From the NCBI GenBank assembly GCA_022870745.1, contig CP085323.1:3658001-3722000 (forward strand): a stretch of 64,000 bases of DNA, written 5' to 3'. A model generated the notes under the pieces. The model was not told the DNA's origin and did not search any database. It saw only the letters and a program-made list of their open reading frames with translations. The stretch comes from Silvibacterium acidisoli. Its GTDB lineage: Bacteria > Acidobacteriota > Terriglobia > Terriglobales > Acidobacteriaceae. The position numbers and the translations under genes are program-made. Shown piece by piece: positions 1-9,023 of this stretch; the stretch's first letter is position 1, and each line of letters opens with the position of its first letter.

Positions 1-330
1 ATGGACATCGGGATCTGTGACACTCCAATGGAAGGTCGTTCCCGAGCGCCGCGCTTGTTCGAGCTGACCTAGAAGGCTGGCGGCGTCAAAGCGCTTTCCT
101 CCGTCAAAGATGTAAAACCCAGGCTCCAGGTGAGACTGGAATGCGCGCGCATCTCCGCCTTCAGCGGCTTTGAGGGTGTCTGACACTGTGTCTACAACAG
201 CCGCTCGGGCGTGATCCTGCGCGGATGACGTCTGCGCTGATGACGGGACTAGGCTGCCTCCCGCAAGTGCAAGAGCCGAAAGCATGATGGCAGTATGGAG
301 GCGAGACTGAGTCAGTCGATAGTTAGGCAT
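1..330 (-). CDS. Secreted NTF2/SnoaL-like (DUF4440-type) protein, C-terminus beyond window
   Basis: The minus strand is open from an ATG at 330 to the window edge (110 codons, no stop), so the gene is cut by the left boundary. The first 35 residues form a signal peptide: a short basic start, a hydrophobic stretch (AIMLSALALAGGSLV) and an Ala-rich cleavage region. The mature part contains DTVSDTLKAAEGGDARAF and FYIFDGGKRFDAASL, the pattern of the first helix and strand of NTF2-like/DUF4440 domains, which often carry SnoaL-like or ketosteroid-isomerase-like folds. The substrate cannot be told. It lies downstream of the NHL-repeat gene on the same strand, 138 bp away. The family call is moderate because only about half the domain is visible. 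Confidence 0.6.
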   Translation of the reverse strand, partial: MPNYRLTQSRLHTAIMLSALALAGGSLVPSSAQTSSAQDHARAAVVDTVSDTLKAAEGGDARAFQSHLEPGFYIFDGGKRFDAASLLGQLEQARRSGTTFHWSVTDPDVH

Positions 331-468
331 GTTGGTTCGATGGGGAAAAGGAAGAATCGAAAACAGCTTCATGCGACAGAAAGGCCACGAAAACTGCCTT
401 TCGCGACGAACGAAAGCAGAGAAGGAGCAGCGACAACAGGTCTAGCTTTCTGCTCAAGCCGTACAGTA

Positions 469-1437
469 TCAGCGCTGCGAGAAGAGAAGGAGGCCCTGGC
501 TCGCGGTGACTACAATGTCTGTTGGTGAGAGCAGGTCGATCGCGTGGCCCTGACGCTGATCGGGCACATTCACATGCCCTATGATCTTCCCGCTCTTGGG
601 ATCTAGCTTTACAAGCCAGCCCGGCGACCCTGGGTCCTGGCCCATGGGGCTCATGCTTGCCCACAGCGCTCCGTGCGCGAGTACCAGCGAGTAACATCTC
701 CCAAGTTGATCGATTGTTCCGAGGAATTTTCCATTCAAGTCGAACTTTTCAATGCGCCCATTCTCTCGATCGGCAACGTAAACGACACCATTTGAGGCGA
801 TCTGGATCGCGTGCGGAAGATGAAACTCGGCGCTTGCTGTGCCGGCGTGTCCCCATTCCCGTAGTTTTTTGCCGTTGGCCGAATACTCAAGGACACGGGC
901 ATTGCCGTAGCCGTCAGTGATGTATACGTTGCCGGCCGGGGCAAACGCTACATCCGTGATGCCTCGAAACGGGCTTCCGGTGTCAGGGACGGGTTCGACA
1001 GAGATTGTAAGAAGCTTCTCTCCCACTGGCGAATACTCGATCACCCTGGATGATCCCGCATCCACAGCCCAGACATTGCCCTTTGCATCGAGCCTCAGGC
1101 TATGCGGGAGCGTGAAGTCTCCAGCGCCCCACGAGCGCAGAAGATTGCCTCGCTTGTCAAAGACCAGAATGGGGTCAGCTTTCGTACCCCGCTGAATCAC
1201 ATACAGGTCTCCACTCTTCGCGGCGGCTACTCCAGATATAGATCCGACCTCCCAGCCGGGGAGCGAAGCGTGCAGGACCAGCCGCTGCTCCCTGAGCGAC
1301 AGGACGGGAGAGCGCTCAATTCGTCGAGCGAGTGCGATGTCTGAGGTCTCAGTGGATTGCTGGGAAAACGAAGCGCCTGGCGCCGTAAGGAGAGTGAGGC
1401 TGAAAGCCAGGAGCCAGCGGAAGCGTGGACTTTTCAC
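469..1437 (-). CDS. Secreted NHL-repeat beta-propeller protein
   Basis: The protein consists of a signal peptide and a single propeller. From the GTG at 1437 the start is MKSPRFRWLLAFSLTLLTAP followed by GASFSQ, a clean Sec signal. The frame stays open to an ATG at 1533, but that start would add 32 polar residues before the signal and has no ribosome binding site, so GTG is preferred. NHL-type blades repeat along the chain: GDLYVIQRG, GNVWAVDAGSSRVIEYS, GNVYITDGYGNARVLEYS, GVVYVADRENGRIEKFD. The blade pattern matches six-bladed propellers, including peptidylamidoglycolate-lyase-like and other NHL proteins. No catalytic residues can be assigned. It is probably periplasmic or extracellular. Confidence 0.75.
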   Translation of the reverse strand: MKSPRFRWLLAFSLTLLTAPGASFSQQSTETSDIALARRIERSPVLSLREQRLVLHASLPGWEVGSISGVAAAKSGDLYVIQRGTKADPILVFDKRGNLLRSWGAGDFTLPHSLRLDAKGNVWAVDAGSSRVIEYSPVGEKLLTISVEPVPDTGSPFRGITDVAFAPAGNVYITDGYGNARVLEYSANGKKLREWGHAGTASAEFHLPHAIQIASNGVVYVADRENGRIEKFDLNGKFLGTIDQLGRCYSLVLAHGALWASMSPMGQDPGSPGWLVKLDPKSGKIIGHVNVPDQRQGHAIDLLSPTDIVVTASQGLLLFSQR

Positions 1438-1618
1438 TCGATAAGAATATCTCGATCTTTGCGATGTTTTATTGGCACGTATTGCGGTGACGTTGTCCGG
1501 AAGAGGAAGCTCTTGGAGAATGCAGCAAGGCATCAGATGGCAGTGAGAGTAAGCAGGCGCGCAGCGGTATTGGATTGCGGCGCCGAAGCTGAACTCATTC
1601 TTCAGAGGTGACCTTCCT

Positions 1619-2767
1619 ATGCAAGCGCGTCACGGATTTTTCTGCACATTTATAGGTGTCCTTAGCCTTGGTTTGTCCGCAACCATGAGCAGCTGTAGCT
1701 CGGGTTCGGCGCCGAAGGTTCTTCCTGGCCAAATCACGCTGGTGAACAACCGCCTCATGCGGGATGGTCAACCATGGGTTCCCCACGGCTTCTTCCAGGT
1801 CGCATTCCAGGCGTCTCCGAACGAGCAGAATGTGCCTAACTTCGAAGCCCAGGCACAGGCGAACTATACGCCGCTGGAGTATTCAAACATGGTGAAGGCA
1901 GGCGCCGATTCTGTTCGAGTCATGCTTGGACAAACCGTCGGGGATCCGCAGAATACACAGTTCTACTCCAAGGATTTTGTGAATCAGTTCATCGCTGCGG
2001 TTCAATCGGCGCGTAATGCCGGCCTCACGGTCATCGTGAGTATTCAAGACGAATCGATCGTTCAGGATCAGAACCCGACGCCGCTGCCGAACGATGCGAC
2101 GCAACGTGTGTGGGCTCAGCTCATGCCCGCGTTCAAAGACGATAAAGGGATTGTGCTCGAGTTATTCAATGAAGCCGGAACAGGACCCACCCAGGTACCC
2201 ACGGCTACCGACTGGCAGAACTGGGCAGCGGCGATGAACGCAACGATCGACAGCGTCCGCTCCGAAGGCGCAACGAATGTGGTTGTTGCCGATGGCCTGG
2301 CTCATGCAGGAACGCTCTCAGGAGCACCCGATCTGACGGATAAGTTGAATTCGGTGGCCTATGCCTCTCACCCCTACACCTTCAGTGCAGACAGCGAAAA
2401 ACCCGCCAATGAGCAAAGCTTCCTCGACGTCAGCTTTGGTAACTTCGCAGCAAACCATCCAGTGATCATTACAGAATGGGGGCAGGGATATTATTGCGGA
2501 CCCACGAACCCCGGCTTCCTGATTTACTTCCTCAACTACCTCCAGCAAAAAGGTATCGGCCTCGAAATGAGCTTTTGGGATTGGGGTGGTCCGACTGCAT
2601 TCGGCGGTACCCAGTACAACTTTCCCAACACACAGGTCTCGATGTACTACGACAACGGATCTCTGATTCCGTGTTCCACAAATGGCAGTCCTACACCGCA
2701 GCGCGGGCCCGGACAAACAATCAACACCTGGTATGCCACGGGCACGATTCCGGATAAAGCCATTTGA
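1619..2767 (+). CDS. GH5-like glycoside hydrolase, predicted lipoprotein
   Basis: This 382-residue protein starts with a lipoprotein signal (hydrophobic 6-22, cysteine at residue 26 within TMSSCSSG). A (beta/alpha)8-type cellulase fold follows. RDGQPWVPHGFFQ resembles the first strand of GH5 enzymes ('G.p....G.n'). LFNEAG places the acid/base Glu at residue 185 (the NEP motif region) and IITEWGQG the nucleophile Glu at residue 286. HPYTFS is the active-site His/Tyr segment seen between them. The fold and both glutamates support a retaining endo-acting glycanase, but the substrate (beta-glucan, mannan or other) cannot be set. It stands alone between the divergent NHL gene and a hydrolase cluster. 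Confidence 0.8.
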   Translation: MQARHGFFCTFIGVLSLGLSATMSSCSSGSAPKVLPGQITLVNNRLMRDGQPWVPHGFFQVAFQASPNEQNVPNFEAQAQANYTPLEYSNMVKAGADSVRVMLGQTVGDPQNTQFYSKDFVNQFIAAVQSARNAGLTVIVSIQDESIVQDQNPTPLPNDATQRVWAQLMPAFKDDKGIVLELFNEAGTGPTQVPTATDWQNWAAAMNATIDSVRSEGATNVVVADGLAHAGTLSGAPDLTDKLNSVAYASHPYTFSADSEKPANEQSFLDVSFGNFAANHPVIITEWGQGYYCGPTNPGFLIYFLNYLQQKGIGLEMSFWDWGGPTAFGGTQYNFPNTQVSMYYDNGSLIPCSTNGSPTPQRGPGQTINTWYATGTIPDKAI

Positions 2768-2852
2768 GACCTGGCTATTCACCGGGCGGAAGTAGCAGTA
2801 AGTCACTTTGCAAACCATAGAACGCCATAGAGGCGTAGCGGTGAGGAGCTTC

Positions 2853-2972
2853 ATGAAGAACGGCACAATCTTTTCTGTATCTGGAGAACCGATCGAGATC
2901 ATCGCGTCCAGCGAGGCTACCGCCTCAACAGGAGCCAGCGTTATTGTCCGTTGGGATGGCTGTTCTGGCTGA
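2853..2972 (+). pseudogene. Possible remnant of a small cupin protein
   Basis: A 39-codon reading frame begins at ATG 2853, four bases after GAGGAG, and ends at TGA 2972. The start (MKNGTIFSVSGEPIEIIASS) and the following EATASTGASVIVR resemble the N-terminal strands of single-domain cupins ('GE.iEilasgE.TGG...vvr'). The expected PPGGGPPPH.H metal-binding segment does not follow in any frame. I read it as the decayed 5' end of a cupin gene. It could equally be a real short peptide or chance. Apart from this, 2768-3041 shows nothing recognisable. Confidence 0.25.
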
Positions 2973-3041
2973 AGTCGAGCTATGTCATTCGGCCCGAGAT
3001 TCATCTAATAAGTTGAGAGTCATTCACAGAGATCAGGAGCA

Positions 3042-3791
3042 ATGTTCTTGCAAAAGGAAGAGACGAAAGTTGTCTTTGTGCACGGCGTGGCCGACACCTA
3101 CCGCATCTGGGATTGCACGCGCGAAAGTCTGAAGGACGATAACACGATCGCTCTTGCTCTGCCCGGTTTTGGTGCTGATATTCCCAGGGGATTCCGGTCG
3201 GAGAAGGAAGACTACGTGCAGTGGATCATCGGAGAACTCGAAGCGATTGGAAGTCCGGTCGATCTTGTCGGACACGACTGGGGTTCGATTCTGGTTCTGC
3301 GCGTGGCTTCACTACGGCCGGACCTGGTCCGAAGCGTCGCCGCTGGCAATGGGCCGATCAGCAGCGAGTATGAGTGGCATCAACTCGCGAAGATCTGGCA
3401 GACACCGGGAGAGGGAGAGGCGTTCATGCGCGACCTGGATGCGGAAAAGCTTGCTGGGCTGTTGCAAGGGCTGGGAGTCGAGGCAGCGGATGCGTTGGAG
3501 ACTGCGCAACGTGTTGACGATCGGATGAAGGACTCAATCCTCAAGCTTTACCGGTCTGCGCTTCATGTTGGGGAGGAATGGGAGCCGGGCCTTTCGAATG
3601 TCTCTTGTCCTGCGTTGATCTATTGGGGAAGGCAGGATAACGAGTGCCCGATTCTATATGCCTACTCCATGGCGCAGCACTTAAGGTTTTCCCGGGTCGC
3701 CGAGCTCGATTGCGGCCACTGGGTACCACTGAATAAACCAGTGGCTCTTGCTGAGCTGCTTGATGAGTTCTGGGAAAGTGAAAAGCATTAG
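3042..3791 (+). CDS. Alpha/beta hydrolase with Asp nucleophile (epoxide hydrolase / haloalkane dehalogenase type)
   Basis: A 249-residue alpha/beta hydrolase without signal peptide, so cytoplasmic. The oxyanion-hole segment is VVFVHGVAD (residues 10-18). The nucleophile elbow reads VGHDWG with Asp79, not Ser; Asp at this place is typical of epoxide hydrolases and haloalkane dehalogenases. The acid is probably Asp199 in WGRQDNECP and the base His226 in DCGHWVP. The gene ends 21 bp before the FAD oxidase at 3813 and is likely co-transcribed with it, suggesting that the two act on the same or successive compounds. The cap region is short, so the substrate stays open. Confidence 0.8.
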   Translation: MFLQKEETKVVFVHGVADTYRIWDCTRESLKDDNTIALALPGFGADIPRGFRSEKEDYVQWIIGELEAIGSPVDLVGHDWGSILVLRVASLRPDLVRSVAAGNGPISSEYEWHQLAKIWQTPGEGEAFMRDLDAEKLAGLLQGLGVEAADALETAQRVDDRMKDSILKLYRSALHVGEEWEPGLSNVSCPALIYWGRQDNECPILYAYSMAQHLRFSRVAELDCGHWVPLNKPVALAELLDEFWESEKH

Positions 3792-3812
3792 AAGAGCCGG
3801 AGTTGAAATCCA

Positions 3813-5243
3813 ATGCCTGATACAACGCAATCTATGTCGAAAATACCGCAGGACACCGGCGTTCCACTCTCTTCTGGATTTGTAACTGAGATGAAGCGTT
3901 TTGTTCCTGACTTCCTTCCATGGGGAGATGCCGCGGAAGAGCTTCTCCGAAATGCGGTCTTCAACGGGCAGGTTGTACCGCGGGCTCTCGGTGTCGTAGC
4001 GTGCCGCAACGAGACTGTAGTAATGGAAGCGATTAAAGTGGCTGCCCAACATGGTGTCCCGCTATCCGTACTGGCTGGCGGTCACGATTTTGCAGGGCGT
4101 GGCCTGGATGGCCGCAGTCTTTTGCTGGATCTCCGGCCGATGAACAGGGTCTCTGTTGATGCCTCTCAGGGACTTGTGACGGTGGAGGGTGGGGCGCTGG
4201 CATCGCATCTGCTCGATGCGATGCCGGACGATCTGGTAACTGTTACCGGAACCGCACGCTCCGTTGGTGTTGCTGGCTTTGCAGTGGCTGGAGGCTACGG
4301 GCCACTCAACAGCCGGTTTGGGCTGGGTGCCGATTGCATCGAGTCTGCTCGTATTGTGCTGGCGAACGGAGAGATCGCTACGGCAAGTGAAGAAGGAGAT
4401 AGGGATCTCCTGTGGGCGATACGGGGTGGTGGAAGTGGCTTTGGGGTGGTAGCTTCACTCACACTGCGAATGCATCGCCTGGAAAGGGTGTTAGCCGGAA
4501 CGCTTGTGTTCCCGCTTCATCGTGCCAAAGATGTTCTTCTCTATGCCCAGAAATTGCTGGCACTCCACCCGTTCGAGCTTTCTCTGTTTTCTGGCCTGGC
4601 CACAATACCGGGCCATGGTCCGATGCTCTTTATGGAGCCGCTTTGGACCGGTAATTCTTCGAGGGGGGACCGCATCGTCGAGGAGCTCCAGACACGTTTT
4701 GGCGCGACGGCCCTCGGACTTGCGTGGGCTCCCTATAAGACCACGTTCAATGACGAACAGGAGGAGAAGTCGCACCCTCGCGGATTCCATTACGACCTGC
4801 GCACGAGATTTGCCCGTGCGATAAACGCGGAGATCCTCGACGTGTTAATCGCCGCCGCGGAACGCTTTACTTCTCCCTATTCTGTCATTCTGTTGCACGA
4901 CTTCCATGGCAGGGCATCTCAGATAGAGGCGGCTGCGACGGCATTCCGCCTGCGGGAGAATCACACGCTCGTCGAGGTCATCTCTGCATGGTCACCGGAT
5001 GATGCTAAATCGAGTGCTGTACACGAAGGATGGAGAGCGCAGACGGTTCGGGAACTGGCTCCGTACGTGCTTCCCGGTACCTACTCGAGTCTTGCAGTTC
5101 TATCGGAAGCGGGGCGTGTCAGTGACTTCTTTGGAAATTCGGCAGAGCGTCTATCCTTTGTTAAGAAGCGAGTCGACCCGGATGATCTCTTCCGATCCGG
5201 CATTGGACGTCTTGCTGTCCCGGCAGTTGAAGATACCGCTTAG
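3813..5243 (+). CDS. Berberine-bridge-type FAD-linked oxidoreductase
   Basis: This 476-residue protein carries a PCMH-type FAD domain (about residues 55-225) and a BBE C-terminal segment ending in DPDDLFRSGIG. His91 in LAGGHDFAG is the residue that binds the FAD 8-methyl group covalently in this family. The second attachment residue, a Cys before VGVAGFAVAGGYG in bicovalent members, is Ala here (GTARSVGVAG), so FAD is predicted to be attached through one bond. Family members oxidise alcohols, sugars, phenols or alkaloid-like compounds with O2. It follows the Asp-type hydrolase by 21 bp. A paralogue lies at 10149-11510 on the other strand. Confidence 0.85.
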   Translation: MPDTTQSMSKIPQDTGVPLSSGFVTEMKRFVPDFLPWGDAAEELLRNAVFNGQVVPRALGVVACRNETVVMEAIKVAAQHGVPLSVLAGGHDFAGRGLDGRSLLLDLRPMNRVSVDASQGLVTVEGGALASHLLDAMPDDLVTVTGTARSVGVAGFAVAGGYGPLNSRFGLGADCIESARIVLANGEIATASEEGDRDLLWAIRGGGSGFGVVASLTLRMHRLERVLAGTLVFPLHRAKDVLLYAQKLLALHPFELSLFSGLATIPGHGPMLFMEPLWTGNSSRGDRIVEELQTRFGATALGLAWAPYKTTFNDEQEEKSHPRGFHYDLRTRFARAINAEILDVLIAAAERFTSPYSVILLHDFHGRASQIEAAATAFRLRENHTLVEVISAWSPDDAKSSAVHEGWRAQTVRELAPYVLPGTYSSLAVLSEAGRVSDFFGNSAERLSFVKKRVDPDDLFRSGIGRLAVPAVEDTA

Positions 5244-5296
5244 GTAGACAGCAAATTTTCTCCCGTTACCATAGCGAGGTGGGAGCACGAAGCGGA

Positions 5297-5926
5297 ATGG
5301 AGCAGAAACCAATAATCCGAGTGATGCTCGTCGATGACCATCCGGTGGTTCGGGAAGGGCTGCGCGCCATGATTGAATCGCAGCCCGACATGCAGGTCGT
5401 TGGAGAGTGTGAGAATGGAAAGGATGCGATCGCGTCTTTCCACACCTTGCGTCCCGAAATCATTTTGCTCGATCTCAAATTGCCGGATATGGATGGCATT
5501 CAAGTGATCGAGGTGATTCGCGAGAGCGTTCCAGATGCGCGAATCATTGTTCTGACCACCTATGTTGGTGACGTTCAAGCCAGGCGGGCCCTGAGGGCAG
5601 GCGCAAAGGGGTATCTTCTCAAAGCGTCGCTGCGCCGGGACCTGCGCGATTCCATCCGAGCGGTCCATGCCGGCGGCATCAAAGTACAATCTGAGGTCGC
5701 GACCGATCTCGCCAGGCATGAGGCTGCGGAGCACCTCACACAACGCGAGCTGGAAGTGCTCGCACTGATCGCGAGCGGCCTCTCTAACAAGCTCGTGGCG
5801 GATCGGCTTGGCATTCGTGAAGACACGGTGAAAGCCCATGTCACCAGTATTCTCAACAAGCTGAAGGCAAACGACCGTACGCATGCGGTGACGATTGCCC
5901 TGCAGCGCGGGTTCCTGGAACTGTGA
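5297..5926 (+). CDS. NarL/FixJ-type response regulator
   Basis: Two domains are visible. The receiver (about residues 5-120) has the acidic pair VDDHPVV and the phospho-acceptor Asp59 in ILLDLKLPDMDG, with the conserved Thr/Thr and Lys in IVLTTYVG and AKGYLLK. The C-terminal LuxR-type helix-turn-helix (about 145-200) reads LTQRELEVLALIASG and then KLVADRLGIREDTVKAH. The ATG at 5297 follows a GGTGGGAG-like ribosome site; an in-frame GTG at 5279 would add six residues. Its stop overlaps the GTG start of the histidine kinase (GTGA), so the pair is translationally coupled and should form a two-component system. Target promoters are unknown; neighbouring oxidases and hydrolases are candidates. Confidence 0.92.
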   Translation: MEQKPIIRVMLVDDHPVVREGLRAMIESQPDMQVVGECENGKDAIASFHTLRPEIILLDLKLPDMDGIQVIEVIRESVPDARIIVLTTYVGDVQARRALRAGAKGYLLKASLRRDLRDSIRAVHAGGIKVQSEVATDLARHEAAEHLTQRELEVLALIASGLSNKLVADRLGIREDTVKAHVTSILNKLKANDRTHAVTIALQRGFLEL

Positions 5927-8919
5927 AGACCCTTCTGGGCGTGCTCCAGCATCTTCTGCTGGTCGTTGTATTCGTGCCGCAGATTCTTCTCGCGCAGTCA
6001 GAGACGCTGGGCCAGATGCAGCACAACTCATGGGCCGGTCACGACGGCGCTCCTCTTGGAATTCATGCGGTGACCATGAGCCCGGATGGCCTGTTGTATC
6101 TCGGAACGATGAGCGGAGTGTATCGCTTCGACGGCGCCAGCTTTGAAGCAGTACCTACCCCGGGTGTCAAAAGCACGTCAACGGTGCGCAACCTTTTCTT
6201 TGACCAGCAGGGGGATTTGCTGATCATGCTGGCGCACGGTGCTCCAATACTTCTTCATAAGGGAAACGGGCAAACTGAACTGCTCGACCGTATCGATTCC
6301 GGCTTGCTTGAGACGATAAGTAATGTGCAACAAACGCCTGATGGCAGGCTCTGGGCCGTTATCAACGAGAGAGGGCTGGTCCAGCTAGGGCAAGACCACG
6401 TTTGGCATACAGTTCCAGATCCGCAGAACGGACACGGTCACATGACCCACCTGTTCGCCGATCCCCGGGGAACACTGTGGCTTGTCGTCGAAGATCATCT
6501 TTACCGGCTCCCACCCCATCAGAAGTCGTTCCTTCCAACGTCGATTTACGTCTATGGCGAAGGCAAAATCATGTCGGGCAATCATTCCGACCTGTGGATC
6601 GCCACTTCGGGGCCGGCAACATCGCCTGTACCTGCAAAGCATCTTCAACACATCAGCGATACCGGAGAACCGCTGCCGGCACCAGACATGAGCCTGCCGC
6701 TATCGGCTGCTTACCAGGCTCCTGACGGCTCGCTTTGGCTCCTCACCACGCAAAGCGCCTTAATCCATCTGCCAGGCGAGATTCTGGGCAGCTCTACCCC
6801 GGTTGATGTGGGCCACTGGAAAGATCAGCTCGTTCTTCGCAGCGCGACGCGTGAAGATGGTGCGTATGCTTTTTTCCCAGCGCATGACGGATCCATCTGG
6901 GTCGGTGGGCTTGGAGGTGTCGAACATTTCAAGCAGGCGACTCTCGTCCCGCTGCTTCAAAATGTCCCGGCTGGCCTTTGGGAGCAATGTTCAGAGAAAG
7001 ATGGCTCGCAATGGATTCTGGCCTCTGACAGGACGGTTTATCGGCGCGATCAAGACGGTTCGATGAAGGTCAAAGAGCATCTGGGAGATGCGTTGCATTG
7101 TTCGGAATTCGGAACTCTTGTCAGTAGCGACGCGGGTCTGATCAGTGTCAGTAATGGTGGTGAAAAACTACTGCCCACCTTGCCAGGACTGAAAGGGTAT
7201 GGCAATCACTATATCTTTACCGGAGCAACCTGGACGTCGCGGGGCACGATCGTGGCGGCGGCAGCGGGCGGAGCTTTGGGGCGCTCGCTGTGGGAGTATC
7301 GTGCGCAGGCCTGGCATCGACTCGATTCAGGGAATCCAAGCTCAGAACTTTCTGGCATGGCAGCATGGCCTTCAGGAGAAGTGTATCTCGGCTTCCGGGA
7401 CGGAACAGTTGGCATCCTGGATCCCGGAGCCGAGCGAGTGCGGCTAGTCGCGAACTGCAATTACAGACCCGTACTCGGTTTTTCGCGAACATCGAAGGGG
7501 CTTATCGTCTACGGGGTAGGTGGCATCTCTCTCGCGGAACAAGAGAAATGCCGGACGCTTCAATTCGAAGACCAGTCTCTTTCCAAGGTAATTACTGGAG
7601 TAGCAGAGACCCCGGATGGAGACATCTGGCTGAATGGAGCCAGGGGCATTGTGCGGGTCTCTTCACGAGAGTTCGCAGCCGCGACTCTCGATGCCCGGCA
7701 TCGCCTTCTTGCAAACAACATCTCCGAAGGGGATTTCACCGGTCCAGCGGCACCACGTTTGTTTGCCCACTCTGTCCAGTTTGGGGTGCAGGGGCGTGTG
7801 TGGTTCAACACCCTGAATGGGGTGGTCTCCATCGCGCCTGGAACTGTGCATTCTCCGGAACCGCCGCCCCTGGTCATAAAAGATGTGCGGGCGGATAATG
7901 CTCCGCTACCCGCGAATAACACCCTGGCGCCCGGTGTTAATACGTTGAGCATCGGTTACATCGGCATCGATTTTTCCGACCCTTCCGGCCTCACCTATGC
8001 CTATAAACTTGATGGCTACGACAATGCATGGCAGGATGTAGGATCGCGCACCGAGGCGGTCTACACGCATCTGCGTGCCGGAAAGTATGTCTTCTCCGTG
8101 AAGGCACGGAATGCTTATGGCATCTGGACCGATCCAGTCAGCCTGCCCCCCTTTTGGGTGCTGCCGCATTTCTACGAGCGTGGATGGTTCCTTGCAATTC
8201 TGGCTCTTCTCGCGCTACTGGCCGTGTGGGTCGCACTTCAATTTCGGCTGCGTAAGGCCGCTGCAGAGATTAGGCAGCGAGCAGAGGAGCGAGCTGACGA
8301 ACGCGTAAGGATAGCTCGTGATCTGCATGACACTCTTCTCCAGGGAGTGCAGGGGCTTCTTCTCAGCTTCCACGCTGCGATCGAAGGTGTGCCGTCAGAG
8401 CACGCGTCGAGGCCGCCTTTAGAGCGAGCACTTACAACGGCCGAGAAGCTTATCCTGGAGGGTCGGGATCGGGTGAAAGGGCTTCGCAAGACAGAAATGT
8501 CGGGCGATGAACTCGGCCAGCTCTTTGTGGTAGTGGCAGAAGATCTTGCCTGCGTCGAACGATTCCGCCTGGTCGTATCGCCAAATTCCACGGCGAGAAC
8601 GCGTCTTCGAGACTCCATCGCGGCCGAGTTATTCCTGATAGGGAGAGAAGCGATCGTCAATGCTGCCAGGCACTCCGAGGCGACACAAATTATCATGCGT
8701 CTTCATTTCGCCGAAGATTGCTTCACCCTGGAGTGCGAAGACAACGGCGTCGGTTTCGATCTGGAAGATCCGGACTTCATAAAGAGGCAGTCGCACTGGG
8801 GAATTTCCGGCATGCGAGAGAGGGTAGAAACACTGCAAGGAGTTTTGCGGATCCATAGTGCACCTGGGGATGGGACATGCCTCAGTGTCCAGGTGAAGGC
8901 GAAGCAGGCGTATCTCTGA
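5923..8919 (+). CDS. Hybrid-propeller sensor histidine kinase (Reg_prop/Y_Y_Y, HisKA_3)
   Basis: A 998-residue membrane sensor. After a signal peptide (hydrophobic 9-22) comes a long periplasmic propeller region (about 30-640) with repeated 'pDG.lWl.t..Gv.r' units such as SPDGLLYLGTMSGVYRFDG and TPDGDIWLNGARGIVRV. Next are a Y_Y_Y-like Ig domain (about 660-735), one membrane helix (about 750-770), a HisKA_3 dimerisation helix with phospho-acceptor His802 in ARDLHDTLLQGVQG, and a HATPase domain with REAIVNAARHS, DNGVGFD and WGISGMRERV. This architecture is common in polysaccharide- or metabolite-sensing kinases of Bacteroidota and Acidobacteriota. It starts with GTG inside the regulator stop codon. 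The ligand is not predictable. Confidence 0.92.
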   Translation: MKTLLGVLQHLLLVVVFVPQILLAQSETLGQMQHNSWAGHDGAPLGIHAVTMSPDGLLYLGTMSGVYRFDGASFEAVPTPGVKSTSTVRNLFFDQQGDLLIMLAHGAPILLHKGNGQTELLDRIDSGLLETISNVQQTPDGRLWAVINERGLVQLGQDHVWHTVPDPQNGHGHMTHLFADPRGTLWLVVEDHLYRLPPHQKSFLPTSIYVYGEGKIMSGNHSDLWIATSGPATSPVPAKHLQHISDTGEPLPAPDMSLPLSAAYQAPDGSLWLLTTQSALIHLPGEILGSSTPVDVGHWKDQLVLRSATREDGAYAFFPAHDGSIWVGGLGGVEHFKQATLVPLLQNVPAGLWEQCSEKDGSQWILASDRTVYRRDQDGSMKVKEHLGDALHCSEFGTLVSSDAGLISVSNGGEKLLPTLPGLKGYGNHYIFTGATWTSRGTIVAAAAGGALGRSLWEYRAQAWHRLDSGNPSSELSGMAAWPSGEVYLGFRDGTVGILDPGAERVRLVANCNYRPVLGFSRTSKGLIVYGVGGISLAEQEKCRTLQFEDQSLSKVITGVAETPDGDIWLNGARGIVRVSSREFAAATLDARHRLLANNISEGDFTGPAAPRLFAHSVQFGVQGRVWFNTLNGVVSIAPGTVHSPEPPPLVIKDVRADNAPLPANNTLAPGVNTLSIGYIGIDFSDPSGLTYAYKLDGYDNAWQDVGSRTEAVYTHLRAGKYVFSVKARNAYGIWTDPVSLPPFWVLPHFYERGWFLAILALLALLAVWVALQFRLRKAAAEIRQRAEERADERVRIARDLHDTLLQGVQGLLLSFHAAIEGVPSEHASRPPLERALTTAEKLILEGRDRVKGLRKTEMSGDELGQLFVVVAEDLACVERFRLVVSPNSTARTRLRDSIAAELFLIGREAIVNAARHSEATQIIMRLHFAEDCFTLECEDNGVGFDLEDPDFIKRQSHWGISGMRERVETLQGVLRIHSAPGDGTCLSVQVKAKQAYL

Positions 8920-8920
8920 C

Positions 8921-8938
8921 CCCCCACTTTAGTGGGGG
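8921..8938 (+). terminator. Hairpin directly after the kinase gene
   Basis: CCCCCAC (8921-8927), loop TTTA, GTGGGGG (8932-8938): a perfect 7-bp GC-rich stem that starts one base after the kinase stop codon. No run of T follows, so it is either a weak terminator or an mRNA-end stabiliser separating the two-component operon from the AraC-type gene at 9024. Confidence 0.5.
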
Positions 8939-9023
8939 ATCGCGAGTGGATGATCGAGCTATAGATATTGACCCACGTTCTATCGCAGGATGGTTGAAGC
9001 AGAAGGAGACTTTGATCATCACT

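Noticed and set aside
8877-9023. Extended N-terminus of the GlxA-like regulator
   Set aside because: The extra 49 residues overlap the kinase end and the hairpin, and do not look like a domain.
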